NCBI GenBank assembly: GCA_014360645.1
Contig: JACIXD010000009.1
Span: forward strand, 62,001-126,000
DNA length: 64,000 nucleotides
From: Actinomycetota bacterium
GTDB lineage: Bacteria; Actinomycetota; Geothermincolia; Geothermincolales; RBG-13-55-18
Direction of reading: 5' to 3'
The translations under genes and the position numbers were made by a program. The notes beneath the pieces were generated by a model. The model worked only from the letters and a program-made list of their open reading frames with translations, was not told where the DNA came from and searched no databases. This document shows, in pieces, positions 35,801 through 44,060 of the stretch. Within the stretch, counting starts at the first letter, position 1, and each line of letters begins with the position of its first letter.

Positions 35801-36353
35801 CGGATCCCCCGAAAGCAGCACAAGTCCCGGGGACAACCTGGAGATCTTATCTGACGCCGAGGGAGGAACGCAGTGGGGCGAGGTGATCCACCTGCTCCTG
35901 CGGGCGGCCATGGCGGAGCCGGGCGCGGACCTGGAGAGGCTGGCGTCCGCCTCCCTCGAAGAGAGGGAGCTGGACCCAGCGCTCGCGCCCCAGGCCGCCG
36001 CCCTGGCGCGCTCGGTCATGGCCTCGGATGTCTGGCGCCGCGCCCTGGACTCCGAGAAGCGGTTGATGGAGGTACCTTTTCAGATACCCTGGGAGGATGG
36101 GGGACTACCGGCCGTGCTGCGCGGGGTGATCGACCTCGCCTTCCGTGAGGCGGACGGCTGGGTGCTGGTGGATTACAAGACCGACCGCCTGCGGCGGGAC
36201 GAAGTGCGGAGAGCCGGCGAGAAATACGCTCCCCAGCTTTCCCTTTACGCCAGAGCCTGGGAGGCGGCCTGCGGCGAGCCGGTCAGCGAGGCCCTGATCT
36301 ATTTCACCTCCACCGGCACCCTGGCGAGGGTAGGGGTCGCTCCCGCCCCGTGA
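32823..36353 (+). CDS. addA: AddA-like UvrD-family helicase-nuclease
   Basis: A 1176-residue superfamily-1 helicase fused to a PD-(D/E)XK nuclease. AGGAGGTGACC precedes the ATG at 32823. Motifs: Walker A AAAGTGKTT (residues 35-43), TFTRKAAAELRGR (Ia), LVDEFQDTDP (II), VGDPKQSIYRFRRAD (III), NLHKVKGLEAPVVFLAD (V region) and LRLRYVAATRC (VI). The nuclease carries GVIDLAF and VLVDYKTDRL near the C-terminus. Between the helicase and nuclease lies a 70-residue Pro/Gly/Glu/Ser-rich linker (about 35640-35850) that is probably disordered. With AddB it forms the recombinational repair enzyme acting at double-strand ends. Confidence 0.9.
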   Translation: MTGRHGGGEAPPRPPDREQRELILRELDRNIIVEAAAGTGKTTSMTGRMLVLLESGRCRDIRCMAAVTFTRKAAAELRGRFQVELERRVREAEGEEGKRLKAALDRVEQCFIGTIHSFCARLLRERPVEAGVSLDFEELDEEADVRLREEAWHIFVAELAAGDRGGLLERLARLGLNVSDLGSSFADFCLYPDVEEWPTPRKSSEPDLGEAREKLFRYVERLRALEPRLPREVGKDTLIPRMRRLLRVVSHLDDPERSDRLVEALELFDYKPNQVQRVWTATGHFTREEAIAEKNRWIDLRDQVALPALRAWREYRYPTVLEVFRKARRVYDHLRRERGFLNFQDLLMKAAALLRDHPEARRYFQSRFTHLLVDEFQDTDPIQAEVIFFLAAEDPEERDWRACVPRPGSLFLVGDPKQSIYRFRRADIATYAQAKRILVERGGLAVNLQTNFRSTPSVIDWVNEVFRPGEPSEDEKGRAMLRFPAVETLQSPLYVPLLPFRREVACELGGIFRLPIPEECEKNETVRAYEPDLLARVIRDFLDRGATVARAGSEPQEEDDPRVRPDDLMIVTRQKRNLGAMAQALQRYDIPHRVTGGQALNEVEELRLLYLCLRAATRPEDPVALVAALRSELFGVSDARLYDFRRAGGRFSFRSEVPAGLDGADGELFTDAFSRLRRYARWLHLLPPASACERIAGDLGLFALAASRPGGNAQAGSLAKSLELLRAAQREGWSVAHAVEYIGRLASREEAHDGAEALPDSRPAVRIMNLHKVKGLEAPVVFLADPCGESDHPTTVHIDRCGERIRGYLAIHQKTSEYSQKLLAHPPGWEELAEREKAFGRAEELRLRYVAATRCGSAAVISQRKNKNAGNPWCYFDTFIPAARDIADPGPKEAPVKPAAAVSPEERAAGVAETSTRLGASLSPTYRVLAAKEYALSRPGGAGMPPPASAAAAAGPARAGEGGDPPEPEGDEGDVPPGRRKSGDPGGSTDAGSGSPESSTSPGDNLEILSDAEGGTQWGEVIHLLLRAAMAEPGADLERLASASLEERELDPALAPQAAALARSVMASDVWRRALDSEKRLMEVPFQIPWEDGGLPAVLRGVIDLAFREADGWVLVDYKTDRLRRDEVRRAGEKYAPQLSLYARAWEAACGEPVSEALIYFTSTGTLARVGVAPAP

Positions 36354-36382
36354 GCGGCGGGGAAGATGGTAAGATAACTGGT

Positions 36383-37042
36383 ATGAACGGTAACGGAAAG
36401 ATGCGCGCAAACCCCCCGCTGATCCGCCCCGCCACGCCCGGGGACGCCGAGGCGGCGGCACGGCTCATCTACCTGGCGGGAAAGAGTCACCTGGAGACCT
36501 CCATCTACGACCTCATGTTCCCGGGGGACATAGAGGAGAAACTGGGTTTGCTGGCCGCCCTTTTCAAGGCGGACCCTCCCTCCTTCTACCATTATTCCCA
36601 CTACCTGGTATGCGAGGTAGAGGGCGAGGTCGCTGGCTGCCTGTGCGGCTACAACGAGGCCCGCAACGGTGACGCGCTGGTACGCGAGGCGCTGGCGGAG
36701 GTGGGCATCGACCGCGCGGAGGGAAAGGCGATGAACGCCCGCATGCAGCCTTTCTACCGCGTCTACCCCGGTCACTACCCGGATTCCTGGGTGATCGAGC
36801 ACGTGGCGGTGTTCCCGGAATTCCGCCGCCGCGGCCTGGTCACGGCCCTCCTCGAGGAGATACTGCGCAGGGGGCGCGAGCGGGGCTACACGTGCGCGGA
36901 GCTGAATATGCTCATAGGCAACGAGCCGGCGCGGGGAGCTTACGAAAAGGCGGGCTTCGTGGCGGTGGAGGAAAAGACCGACGACGAGTTCATGCGCATC
37001 TTCAACAGCCCGGGCATGTTGAGGATGTACCGCGAGCTGTGA
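36383..37042 (+). CDS. GNAT-family N-acetyltransferase
   Basis: A 219-residue acetyltransferase. LIRPATPGDAEAAARLIYLA opens the fold, IEHVAVFPEFRRRGLVTALL is the acetyl-CoA pyrophosphate-binding motif (V-x-P-x-x-R-x-x-G), and ELNMLIGNEPARGAYEKAGF gives the C-terminal Asn and Tyr. A GTG at 36350 overlaps the addA stop by 4 bases and could also be used, adding 11 residues. Acceptor substrate unknown. It is downstream of addBA and may be read from the same transcript. The last 19 bases of its coding end recur 85 bases downstream. Confidence 0.85.
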   Translation: MNGNGKMRANPPLIRPATPGDAEAAARLIYLAGKSHLETSIYDLMFPGDIEEKLGLLAALFKADPPSFYHYSHYLVCEVEGEVAGCLCGYNEARNGDALVREALAEVGIDRAEGKAMNARMQPFYRVYPGHYPDSWVIEHVAVFPEFRRRGLVTALLEEILRRGRERGYTCAELNMLIGNEPARGAYEKAGFVAVEEKTDDEFMRIFNSPGMLRMYREL

Positions 37043-37227
37043 GAGAAGCCGGGGCGTACTTCCCGCACTGCCCGACCCCGGATGGGTATGTCGGGGATGT
37101 GCGTCGCGGCAGGCGGGTCAGGCCGAGGACGTACCGCGAGCTGCGATGGAAGCAAGAACTTCCTTCCACACCGCCCATACCAGGCGAGCGTATCGAAGGC
37201 GCGAGTCCCGACAGGCGGGTCAGGCCG
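37021..37227 (+). repeat. Direct repeats from the GNAT 3' end
   Basis: GAGGATGTACCGCGAGCTG (37021-37039, the last codons of the acetyltransferase) recurs at 37125-37143 with one change. CAGGCGGGTCAGGCCG occurs at 37110-37125 and 37212-37227. The region looks like the result of a small local duplication. Confidence 0.6.
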
Positions 37228-37265
37228 GGGATGAACCGGGATACCTGAGAAAGGGGGGACCGGGG

Positions 37266-37841
37266 GTGAGAAAGAGATGGTCGATGTCCGTGCTGGCGTC
37301 CGTCTCCCTGCTGCTGTTGTCCGCGGCCCTTTTCGCCGGCTGCGGGGGCTCCGGGGAGGGGAAGAACGGCGCGGCCGTAGATCAAGGCGAAACGGCGCGG
37401 GCGTCCTACGAGGACGGGTTCTCGCGCGGGCAGGCCGAGGGTCTTGAGAAGGGCCTCGAGGACGGAAAGGCGGGGAAATACGAACCGCAGGCCCCGGAGT
37501 TGGCGGGAGCGGACGAGGATTTCCTCCGCGGCTACATCCAGGGGTGGTCGGAGGGCTACGAGGAAGGCTATGCGGAGGGGAAGAAGCAGGCCGGCCTCGA
37601 GGACGATGAGCTCGCCGAGGTAGAGGCGGCCATGATCGCCTTCGTGAAGCAGAACTCGGCCCCCGGCCTGGAGTTCAGGATCGACAACATCGTCATCCAG
37701 GGAGACACGGCGGTGGGGAGGGCGGTCTGCACCAGCGAGCGCCTGGAGAGCCCCTACGTGGTGATGGAGAAGGGGGCCTCGGGGTGGCGGGGCGTGGACT
37801 TCGGCACCGGCATCGAGCCCCCCGCCTGGTACCCGTACTGA
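37266..37841 (+). CDS. Lipoprotein with repeated G-x-x-x-G helix, function unknown
   Basis: A 191-residue predicted lipoprotein. GTG at 37266 starts MRKRWSMSVLASVSL with a hydrophobic run and the lipobox LFAGC, so the mature protein is anchored by its Cys outside the cell membrane. The next part has Gly/Glu-rich repeats (YEDGFSRGQAEGLEKGLEDG and EGYEEGYAEGKKQ) with a four-residue spacing of Gly, as in the GxxxG/YxxG helical repeats of certain surface proteins. A C-terminal domain of about 60 residues (FRIDNIVIQGDTAVGRAV) looks like a small beta fold. Translation from a GTG with GGGGGGACC upstream. Role unknown. Confidence 0.75.
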   Translation: MRKRWSMSVLASVSLLLLSAALFAGCGGSGEGKNGAAVDQGETARASYEDGFSRGQAEGLEKGLEDGKAGKYEPQAPELAGADEDFLRGYIQGWSEGYEEGYAEGKKQAGLEDDELAEVEAAMIAFVKQNSAPGLEFRIDNIVIQGDTAVGRAVCTSERLESPYVVMEKGASGWRGVDFGTGIEPPAWYPY

Positions 37842-38384
37842 GAGCCCTGTTGACTCCACGCAAGAGCATGCGCGATTCCGCAGGAGCATGCGCGATTCCG
37901 GTAGAGATATGAGAGCGCATTTTTCGCGTGCCTCGGGGATGATCGCGGGCGACGAACCTCGTTACGGAAAAACGCTGTGTCTCTCCCTTCTTCCCGGTAA
38001 CGACATCCGACCTCACGCCCATGCTTGGAACCCCGTTACCTGAAAGGTGCCGTGCTGCAGCCAGCATAATGCGTACCCGCCGCTCCCGCTTCCAGACAAT
38101 CCTCCTCGGGCCTGGCGAGCCGACTTGCGAGCGTGCGGCGCCTTCCGTCACCCCGCGCAGCCGATGGATCGCGACGCACGCGGCGCTAATGCGCACGGCA
38201 TCATGTTCCCACCCCCCGGAGCCGATATACAGAGAGGCGATGGTCTGCCGGGTCCGAGCCGGCCCCGGAAGGAAGCCTTCCCAGAGATACCCGGAGGTGG
38301 ACGGCGGCGCCTCCCGGTCGGCATTGGAGGCCGGCGCCAAAAGCCGGCGGCACGGGGCCGGAGGCCCAGGGAAGGTCGGCGCTC
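37842..38384. other. Long intergenic with a 20-bp tandem repeat
   Basis: This 543-base gap precedes the histidine kinase. A 20-base unit (CARGAGCATGCGCGATTCCG) occurs twice in tandem at 37861-37900 with one difference. No coding frame has protein-like composition. The region before 38385 gives only a weak GGGAAGG ribosome site. Confidence 0.5.
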
Positions 38385-40769
38385 ATGGGCGGAGAAGAGA
38401 CGGACGAGAGGCACGGCAGGGGGGAAGAACCCCCGGAGGGTGGACTTTCGGGTCAAAAAGACGCCTCCCAAAGCGGTGATGAGCGGCGGGCGGGGGCCGA
38501 CGCCATCGAGAGGTACGCCAGGTCGCTCATCGAATACACCTTCGACCTCATCCTGCTCCTGGACCGCTCGGGCGAAATAGTCTTCGCCAGCCCCTCGGCG
38601 AGGCGTCTGCTGGGATACGACCCCGAGTCGGTGGCGGGGAGGAACGTCTTCGCGTTCCTCCACCCCGATGACCAGGCATGGGCGGCGGAGTTCTACCGCA
38701 CGGGCGTTGACCGCCGCGGCTACTCCCCCTATCTCATGGTGAGGGTCCGCCACCACGACGGCTCCTGGCGCTGGTTCGAGGCCGTGGGCAACAACCTCCT
38801 CGAGGACCCCCTGGTGAGGGGCATCGTGGTGAGCGCGCGCGACATCACCGAGCACCGCCGCCTTGAAGAGGACCTGCGGAGGAGCGAGGCCTACTTCCGC
38901 TACATCACCGAAAACACCCATGACATCATCTCCGTGCTGGACCGCGAGGGCAGGCTGCGCTACGTGAGCCCATCCATAAAGCGGATCTCGGGATACGAGC
39001 CGGAGGAGCTTCTCGGGAGATCCCCCTTCGAGCTGCTCCACCCGGAGGACACCGACCGCGTCGTCGCCGTCTTCTCCCAGGGGATCGAGAACGACCTTCC
39101 CTCCGCGACGGCGGAATACCGCTGGCTGCGAAAAGACGGCTCCTGGCAGGTCTTCGAGGCCTTCGGCATCAACGCCCTCGACAACCCGGCCATCGAGGGG
39201 ATCGTCGTGCATGCCCGGGACATCACGGAGAGGAAGCGCTGGGAGGAGGCCCTGCGAGAATCCGAGGAGAAATACCGCCTCATCTACGACTTCACGGGGG
39301 AGGCCATCTTCACCTACGACACGGACATGAGGCTCATCGGCGTCAACCGCAAGGCATGCGAACTCATAGGGTACGGCGAGCACGAGCTCCTGGGAAAGAA
39401 CGTGCTGGAGCTGAACATCCTCCACCCCGACGACCACGCGCGCGCCATCGACGATATACGGCGCCTTTCCGCGGGAGAAACCGTGCGGGACGAACTGCGC
39501 TTCGTCAGAAGGGACGGCGGCGTGGCCATAGGAAGCGTGACCGGAGCACCGCTTTACGACAGGGAAGGCAGGGTCATCGCCTTCACCAACGTGGCCCATG
39601 ACGTAACGGAACGCAAGCGCGAGGAGTGGCGCCTGGACGAACTGAGGCGCTGCCTCCTCGAGCTGGGCGCGGACCCCATGGAAAACATCGCCAGGATAGT
39701 GGCGGTGGCCGGCAGGGTGATGGGGGAGGGCGCGCTGCGTTACTGCCGCCTCGACAAGGGCGGCCTCACCGTGCTCTACCCCTCGGGGGAAAAGATCGAG
39801 CGGATCTCGGACCGGGAGGCGGCCGCCGCTTACACGTGCTACGAGGACATGCTCACGGATGCCGTGGAACCTCGCGTGATCGAAGACCTGGAGGGAACGG
39901 CGTACGCCCGGGACCCGGACGCGGCGCGGGAGGGGTTCCGTTCCTTCCTGGGCTACCCCGCGCGCCTGCGCGAGAAGACCGTGGGCATGCTCTGTCTTTT
40001 CGGTCGGGAGGCCGGGAGCTTCGCCCCCCCGGACATGCACCTCATGGGGATGCTGGCCCGCGCCCTGGCCATCGAGGAGGAGCGCCTGGTGCACGTGGAG
40101 AGCATCAGGCGCTTCGTGGATATAGCCTCCCACGAGCTGCGCACACCCCTCTCCATCATCAAGGGCTACGCGGATGCCTTCCTGCACGGGGACCTCGCGG
40201 GGATCGACGGGGAAAGCCTGGAGAAGATACGCATCATCAACGGCAGGGCGGACAAGATGGCCAAGACCATAGACGACCTCCTCGACCTCTCGCGCATCGA
40301 GCGGGGGCTCTTCGCGGTGGAGAAGAGGGAGGCCGCGGTGCCGCCGCTTCTCGAGCATGCGGTGGGCCAGATGTGCGAGAAGGGCGCCGGTCAAGATTTC
40401 GAGGTCCGCATCGGCGAGGGGGTGCGGGCGCACGCGCTGGACGCGGAGAAGATCACCGACGCACTGATCATCCTCCTGGACAACGCGGTCAAGTATTCCC
40501 CGCCCTCCTCCCCCGTCCTGCTGGAAGCCAGGCGCGAGGGGGGAGGACTGCTCATCTCCGTATACGACCGCGGGCCGGGGATTCCCGAGAAGGACCGTGA
40601 GGTCATCTTCGAGCGCTTCCATCAACTGGAAGATGCCGCTCATCACGCCTCGAGCGGCCTGGGCTTGGGCCTGTTCATCGCCAGGGAGATCGCGCGCGGG
40701 CACGGGGGCAGCATCTGGTGCGAGGCGAGGGAGGGCGGCGGCTCCGTCTTCAGGATGCTCATCCCTTAA
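38385..40769 (+). CDS. Cytoplasmic PAS-PAS-PAS-GAF sensor histidine kinase
   Basis: A 794-residue kinase. Three PAS domains (about residues 45-160, 165-290 and 295-420), each ending in a PAC motif such as IVVSARDITEHRR, IVVHARDITERKR and TNVAHDVTERKR, are followed by a GAF-like region (430-570). The H-box is ASHELRTPLSIIKGYADA (phospho-His near residue 583). ATP-binding boxes are DNAVKYSPP (N), DRGPGIPEKD (G1) and GLGLGLFIAREIARGHGG (G2). No membrane spans or signal peptide are present, so it senses an internal signal. No response regulator lies next to it, so it is an orphan kinase whose partner is elsewhere. Confidence 0.92.
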   Translation: MGGEETDERHGRGEEPPEGGLSGQKDASQSGDERRAGADAIERYARSLIEYTFDLILLLDRSGEIVFASPSARRLLGYDPESVAGRNVFAFLHPDDQAWAAEFYRTGVDRRGYSPYLMVRVRHHDGSWRWFEAVGNNLLEDPLVRGIVVSARDITEHRRLEEDLRRSEAYFRYITENTHDIISVLDREGRLRYVSPSIKRISGYEPEELLGRSPFELLHPEDTDRVVAVFSQGIENDLPSATAEYRWLRKDGSWQVFEAFGINALDNPAIEGIVVHARDITERKRWEEALRESEEKYRLIYDFTGEAIFTYDTDMRLIGVNRKACELIGYGEHELLGKNVLELNILHPDDHARAIDDIRRLSAGETVRDELRFVRRDGGVAIGSVTGAPLYDREGRVIAFTNVAHDVTERKREEWRLDELRRCLLELGADPMENIARIVAVAGRVMGEGALRYCRLDKGGLTVLYPSGEKIERISDREAAAAYTCYEDMLTDAVEPRVIEDLEGTAYARDPDAAREGFRSFLGYPARLREKTVGMLCLFGREAGSFAPPDMHLMGMLARALAIEEERLVHVESIRRFVDIASHELRTPLSIIKGYADAFLHGDLAGIDGESLEKIRIINGRADKMAKTIDDLLDLSRIERGLFAVEKREAAVPPLLEHAVGQMCEKGAGQDFEVRIGEGVRAHALDAEKITDALIILLDNAVKYSPPSSPVLLEARREGGGLLISVYDRGPGIPEKDREVIFERFHQLEDAAHHASSGLGLGLFIAREIARGHGGSIWCEAREGGGSVFRMLIP

Positions 40770-40916
40770 CGCCCGCCGATAACGCGGGACCGCCGCGTCC
40801 CTCCCTCAAGCCCCTTGCCCGAGGACGAGAACGGGACAGTCCCTACGTGTGCATCAAGGACCGCGAAAGGCCGGACAGTCGGGCGGGCAGGCCCGTGCCC
40901 CCTCCCGCCGTCCGCC

Positions 40917-43259
40917 CTACCTGCCGGTGTAGGCCTCGGAGAAGAGCCATGCCGCGGCCGGCGAAACTACCCCGGGAGAGACATGCCCTCCGCGTATGGG
41001 CTCCCTTCTCTCCCCTTCCCTTCCCAGGTCGAAGTACATGGCCCTCTCGACGACCACGGGCAGGCTGGACATCATGTCCAGTGCCACCTGGGAGGGATTG
41101 CCGTCCGCGGCCAGCGCCGCATTCACGTCGACGGTCATCCTGGCGCGCGGGCCCACACGGTAGGTGGCGGAACGCGTGCCCTCCCCGGGTCCCAACAGGT
41201 ACCTGGCCTCCACGGTGGCGGCCTCGGGGTTGGGGTTCAGGACCAGCACATATTCGTGGATGCCGGGGAAGGCCGAACCCTCGGCGAACATCCACCTCCG
41301 CGACGGCTCCACCGTCCCCGTGGAGACATGCCCGTCGTCCCAGGCGCCGTTATAGCGGAAGTACACGGCCCTCTCGCAGGCGACGGGGCTGTCCGACCTC
41401 ACGCTCACCGATACGTCCGAGGCCGACGCGAAGAGGTCGTTAACCCTCAGGGTGCGGCGTGCCCTGGGGGGCAAGGCAAGTTCCCTGGTGACCTCCTCCC
41501 CCCGCGGCGTGTGGCAGCAGACCCTCGCGGTGGCCGCCTCCGTTCCCGGGTTCGCCACCAGGATCCAGGTGTCAAAATCGCCGGCAACCCTCCCTTCGGC
41601 GAAATACCATTCCCTGGAAAGAGCGCTCACCCCGGGCTTGCTGTGCCCCCCGTCGGCGACAAAGGCGCCTCCCGGCGAGCGGTAGAGGAAATACATGGAA
41701 CGCTCCGCCACCACCGGCAGGTCCGTCTCCACCCTAGCCGCCACCTCGCCCTGGATATAGGCGTTCACATGGTAGGTGCGGCGCGCTCCGGCCGGTATCT
41801 CCAGGTCCACCGCCATCCCATCGCCTCCCTGCGGCAGCAGCTCCAGCCTCCCGCGCGCGGTCCCCTCCCCGAAGTTGGCGATGCAGATATATTCATGGAA
41901 GGGTTGGGAATCCGAGGCGTAGCCCTCGGCGAAATACCACATGCTCCTGGCCTGCGGTGAGCCGAAGGCGTCCGAGCCCCCGTCCATCCAACCATGGTAG
42001 CGGAAGTACATGGGCCTCTCCGCCAGCAGCGGCGTCCCGTCCACGGAGCGCACCTCCACCGCGAGGTTCTTGTTCCTCAGGTTCGGGTTGGCGTTGAGGT
42101 CCAGGGTGAGGCGGGAGGACGCCGCCACCTCGCGGTATATCTTCAGGTACTCGCCCGCCTCGTCGCGGAAGACCACCTCCGCCCAGGTGGAGGAGGAGCC
42201 CGGGTTGGCTATGCTCAGAAAGGGAAAGAAGTTGTACGAAGCGTCCCCGGCGGCGAAGACATCCCGCCTGTCGTGGGGGAAGCAGGGCTCTCCCAGGTCG
42301 GTGTTGTCGCCGTCGCCGTTCCTGTCCCCCGGCACCTTCCCGCACACCTCCGCTGCCGTGAGGCGCGGGTCGCCGGCCCACGCGGGCTGCCCCCAAACGG
42401 CGCCGTTGGTGTTTCCCGGCATACGGTTCTTGCGGTAGGTAACTCCCTCCACCCCCAGGCGATAATGGGAGCCCTGGAGCAGCTCGTATCCGCTCCCCTC
42501 CGCATAGGAGGCGGAGAGATCGGGAACGGTGAGCTCCCCGATGGGCCTGCCGTGGTCGCGGAAGAGCGACTCCAGGTAGGAGGGGGTCGACCCCACGTTG
42601 GCGCTGGCGGTATAGGAGCGCGCCCCCGGCCCCGGCTGCAGGAAGGTGTAGGAGTACTCGTTCACCCGCGCGAGGACCTCCTCCCGTGACAGAAGCGCGG
42701 CCCCTCCGGCCATGTCCGCCGCCTCCGGGCCGGCGGCGAAGCAGGTGTGGCGCATGATCACCATGGCATCGGGCGCCAGCCTGATCTCGTCACGCCAGTG
42801 ACTGCGGTGATCCCCGAACTCCCGCGCCTCGTCCGTTCCCTCCACGGTGTCGGTGCGGGACGCCCACGCCTTGTCCTGGGGAAGGCAGAATCCCCAGCGC
42901 TCGCGGTTCCCGTGTCCGTAATAGACCACCAGGTTGTATCGGCGGTCAGACACGAAGCGGTGCAGGCGGTAGTGGGGGCAGGGGGTGAGGGAGCCGTCTT
43001 CCTCGTAGGCGTCCAGGACGTAAACCTCGAAATCGTATTTCCTCAGCGCCTCCACCGTGGCCTGGAGGTCGGGAACAGAGGCCGCCCGCAGGCTCTCCCC
43101 GGGCGCGAAGGCCATCACCAGGAGGGCTTTGGGCGTGGGGACCGCGGCCGCATTGGAAGCCGCGGGCGAAAAGGGTACCGCCGCCAGGAGAAGAACGAGG
43201 AGCGCGACCGGCATGGACGGGCCACGCAGCCCTCTCGACACCCCCGCAGGTCTCCTCAA
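40917..43259 (-). CDS. Secreted protein: caspase-like (clan CD-type) N-terminus plus WYFAEG/ERPMYF repeats
   Basis: A 780-residue exported protein; TTG at 43259 follows AAAGGAG, and residues 15-39 are a signal peptide ending SNAAA. Residues 42-200 look like a gingipain/caspase fold: ALLVMAF strand, a helix (DLQATVEALRKYDFEVYVLD), then YNLVVYYGHGN with H116 and AMVIMRHTCFAAG with C173, which is the hydrophobic-block-HG ... hydrophobic-block-C layout of clan CD peptidases. The region at 300-350 has NGDGDNTDLGEPC, a dockerin/thrombospondin-like Ca-binding loop. From ~380 to the end four copies of a module (ERPMYFRY...WYFAEG...VANPG) follow. No anchor is seen at the C-terminus. Peptidase activity is inferred only. 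Confidence 0.72.
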   Translation of the reverse strand: MRRPAGVSRGLRGPSMPVALLVLLLAAVPFSPAASNAAAVPTPKALLVMAFAPGESLRAASVPDLQATVEALRKYDFEVYVLDAYEEDGSLTPCPHYRLHRFVSDRRYNLVVYYGHGNRERWGFCLPQDKAWASRTDTVEGTDEAREFGDHRSHWRDEIRLAPDAMVIMRHTCFAAGPEAADMAGGAALLSREEVLARVNEYSYTFLQPGPGARSYTASANVGSTPSYLESLFRDHGRPIGELTVPDLSASYAEGSGYELLQGSHYRLGVEGVTYRKNRMPGNTNGAVWGQPAWAGDPRLTAAEVCGKVPGDRNGDGDNTDLGEPCFPHDRRDVFAAGDASYNFFPFLSIANPGSSSTWAEVVFRDEAGEYLKIYREVAASSRLTLDLNANPNLRNKNLAVEVRSVDGTPLLAERPMYFRYHGWMDGGSDAFGSPQARSMWYFAEGYASDSQPFHEYICIANFGEGTARGRLELLPQGGDGMAVDLEIPAGARRTYHVNAYIQGEVAARVETDLPVVAERSMYFLYRSPGGAFVADGGHSKPGVSALSREWYFAEGRVAGDFDTWILVANPGTEAATARVCCHTPRGEEVTRELALPPRARRTLRVNDLFASASDVSVSVRSDSPVACERAVYFRYNGAWDDGHVSTGTVEPSRRWMFAEGSAFPGIHEYVLVLNPNPEAATVEARYLLGPGEGTRSATYRVGPRARMTVDVNAALAADGNPSQVALDMMSSLPVVVERAMYFDLGREGERREPIRGGHVSPGVVSPAAAWLFSEAYTGR

Positions 43260-43811
43260 TTCATCGGTCTCCTTTCCGGTCTCCCTGCACGCGGTCCGCG
43301 GACGGGGCCCAAAGGCCTTTCCGCAGCATCCCGACCTCGCCCGGGGACCGCGCTTCCGCCGCGCTCAGCATATCGGACGAAGAGGTCGGCCGTCCTTTTT
43401 ACATGTCTGCTCCCGCGGATCACCGGCGATCGCGGCTCTGCCCCCGCCCCATGCACGACCGGTTCTGCCGCCGCCTACCGTAGATGCCGCCGCTCCCCCA
43501 CCTGGGGCGAGGGGGATGACCTAGAGGCCACGGCCGTATCGCGGCCATGATATATCAACGGGACTCCCCGTGTACATGGCCATGACCGGGAACGGCGCCG
43601 CCCGCGTCTTTAGCCCTCGAACACGGCCTTCCCGCATGCGCTGCCTCTTCCGCGGTCCCCGGATAATCGGGAGCCGCGCGCGGACCCGCTGCATCCGGCG
43701 CCGCCGGCGATGTGAAATCTCTGTTACAATCGCGAGATCGGGCTTATCTGCCCAGCCCTCCCTGCCGATACAGATAAATGCTTCATGTATAGATATTGCA
43801 AGGGGGAGAGG
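43260..43811. other. Divergent intergenic, little seen
   Basis: This 552-base gap lies between the secreted-protein gene and a small plus-strand frame. A TACAAT at 43725-43730 could be the -10 for the small gene, but the -35 position is GC-rich. No other coding frame is supported. Confidence 0.45.
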
Positions 43812-44021
43812 ATGCAAAAGAAGGACGCAAAAGGTTTCTTCATCGACTCCAGGCTCAGGGGATCAGGGCTTTTGAAGACCCTCCTGCGAGGATTCCGCCA
43901 CCGCCAGGAAGGGGAAGAGGAGCGAAAGACCCCCTATGAGTACGGACGTCCCGGCCCCCGGGAGACCGCCTCGAGGGGGCGCGACTCCGGAGAGGGCATG
44001 AAAAAAGCGGCCAGCCTCTGA
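43812..44021 (+). CDS. Small basic hypothetical protein
   Basis: A 69-residue frame starting ATG after AAGGGGGAGAGG. It is rich in Lys, Arg and Glu with no Cys and no hydrophobic span (MQKKDAKGFFIDSRLRGSG at the start; KTPYEYGRPGP later). The good ribosome site and non-shadow composition favour a real gene, but no family is recognised. Confidence 0.45.
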   Translation: MQKKDAKGFFIDSRLRGSGLLKTLLRGFRHRQEGEEERKTPYEYGRPGPRETASRGRDSGEGMKKAASL

Positions 44022-44060
44022 ACGACGCGAGCATCCACGGGCGGATAGGGACAGCCCGGC

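Noticed and set aside
38148-40703. 851-codon minus-strand frame opposite the histidine kinase
   Set aside because: Antisense shadow; the plus strand has complete kinase boxes.
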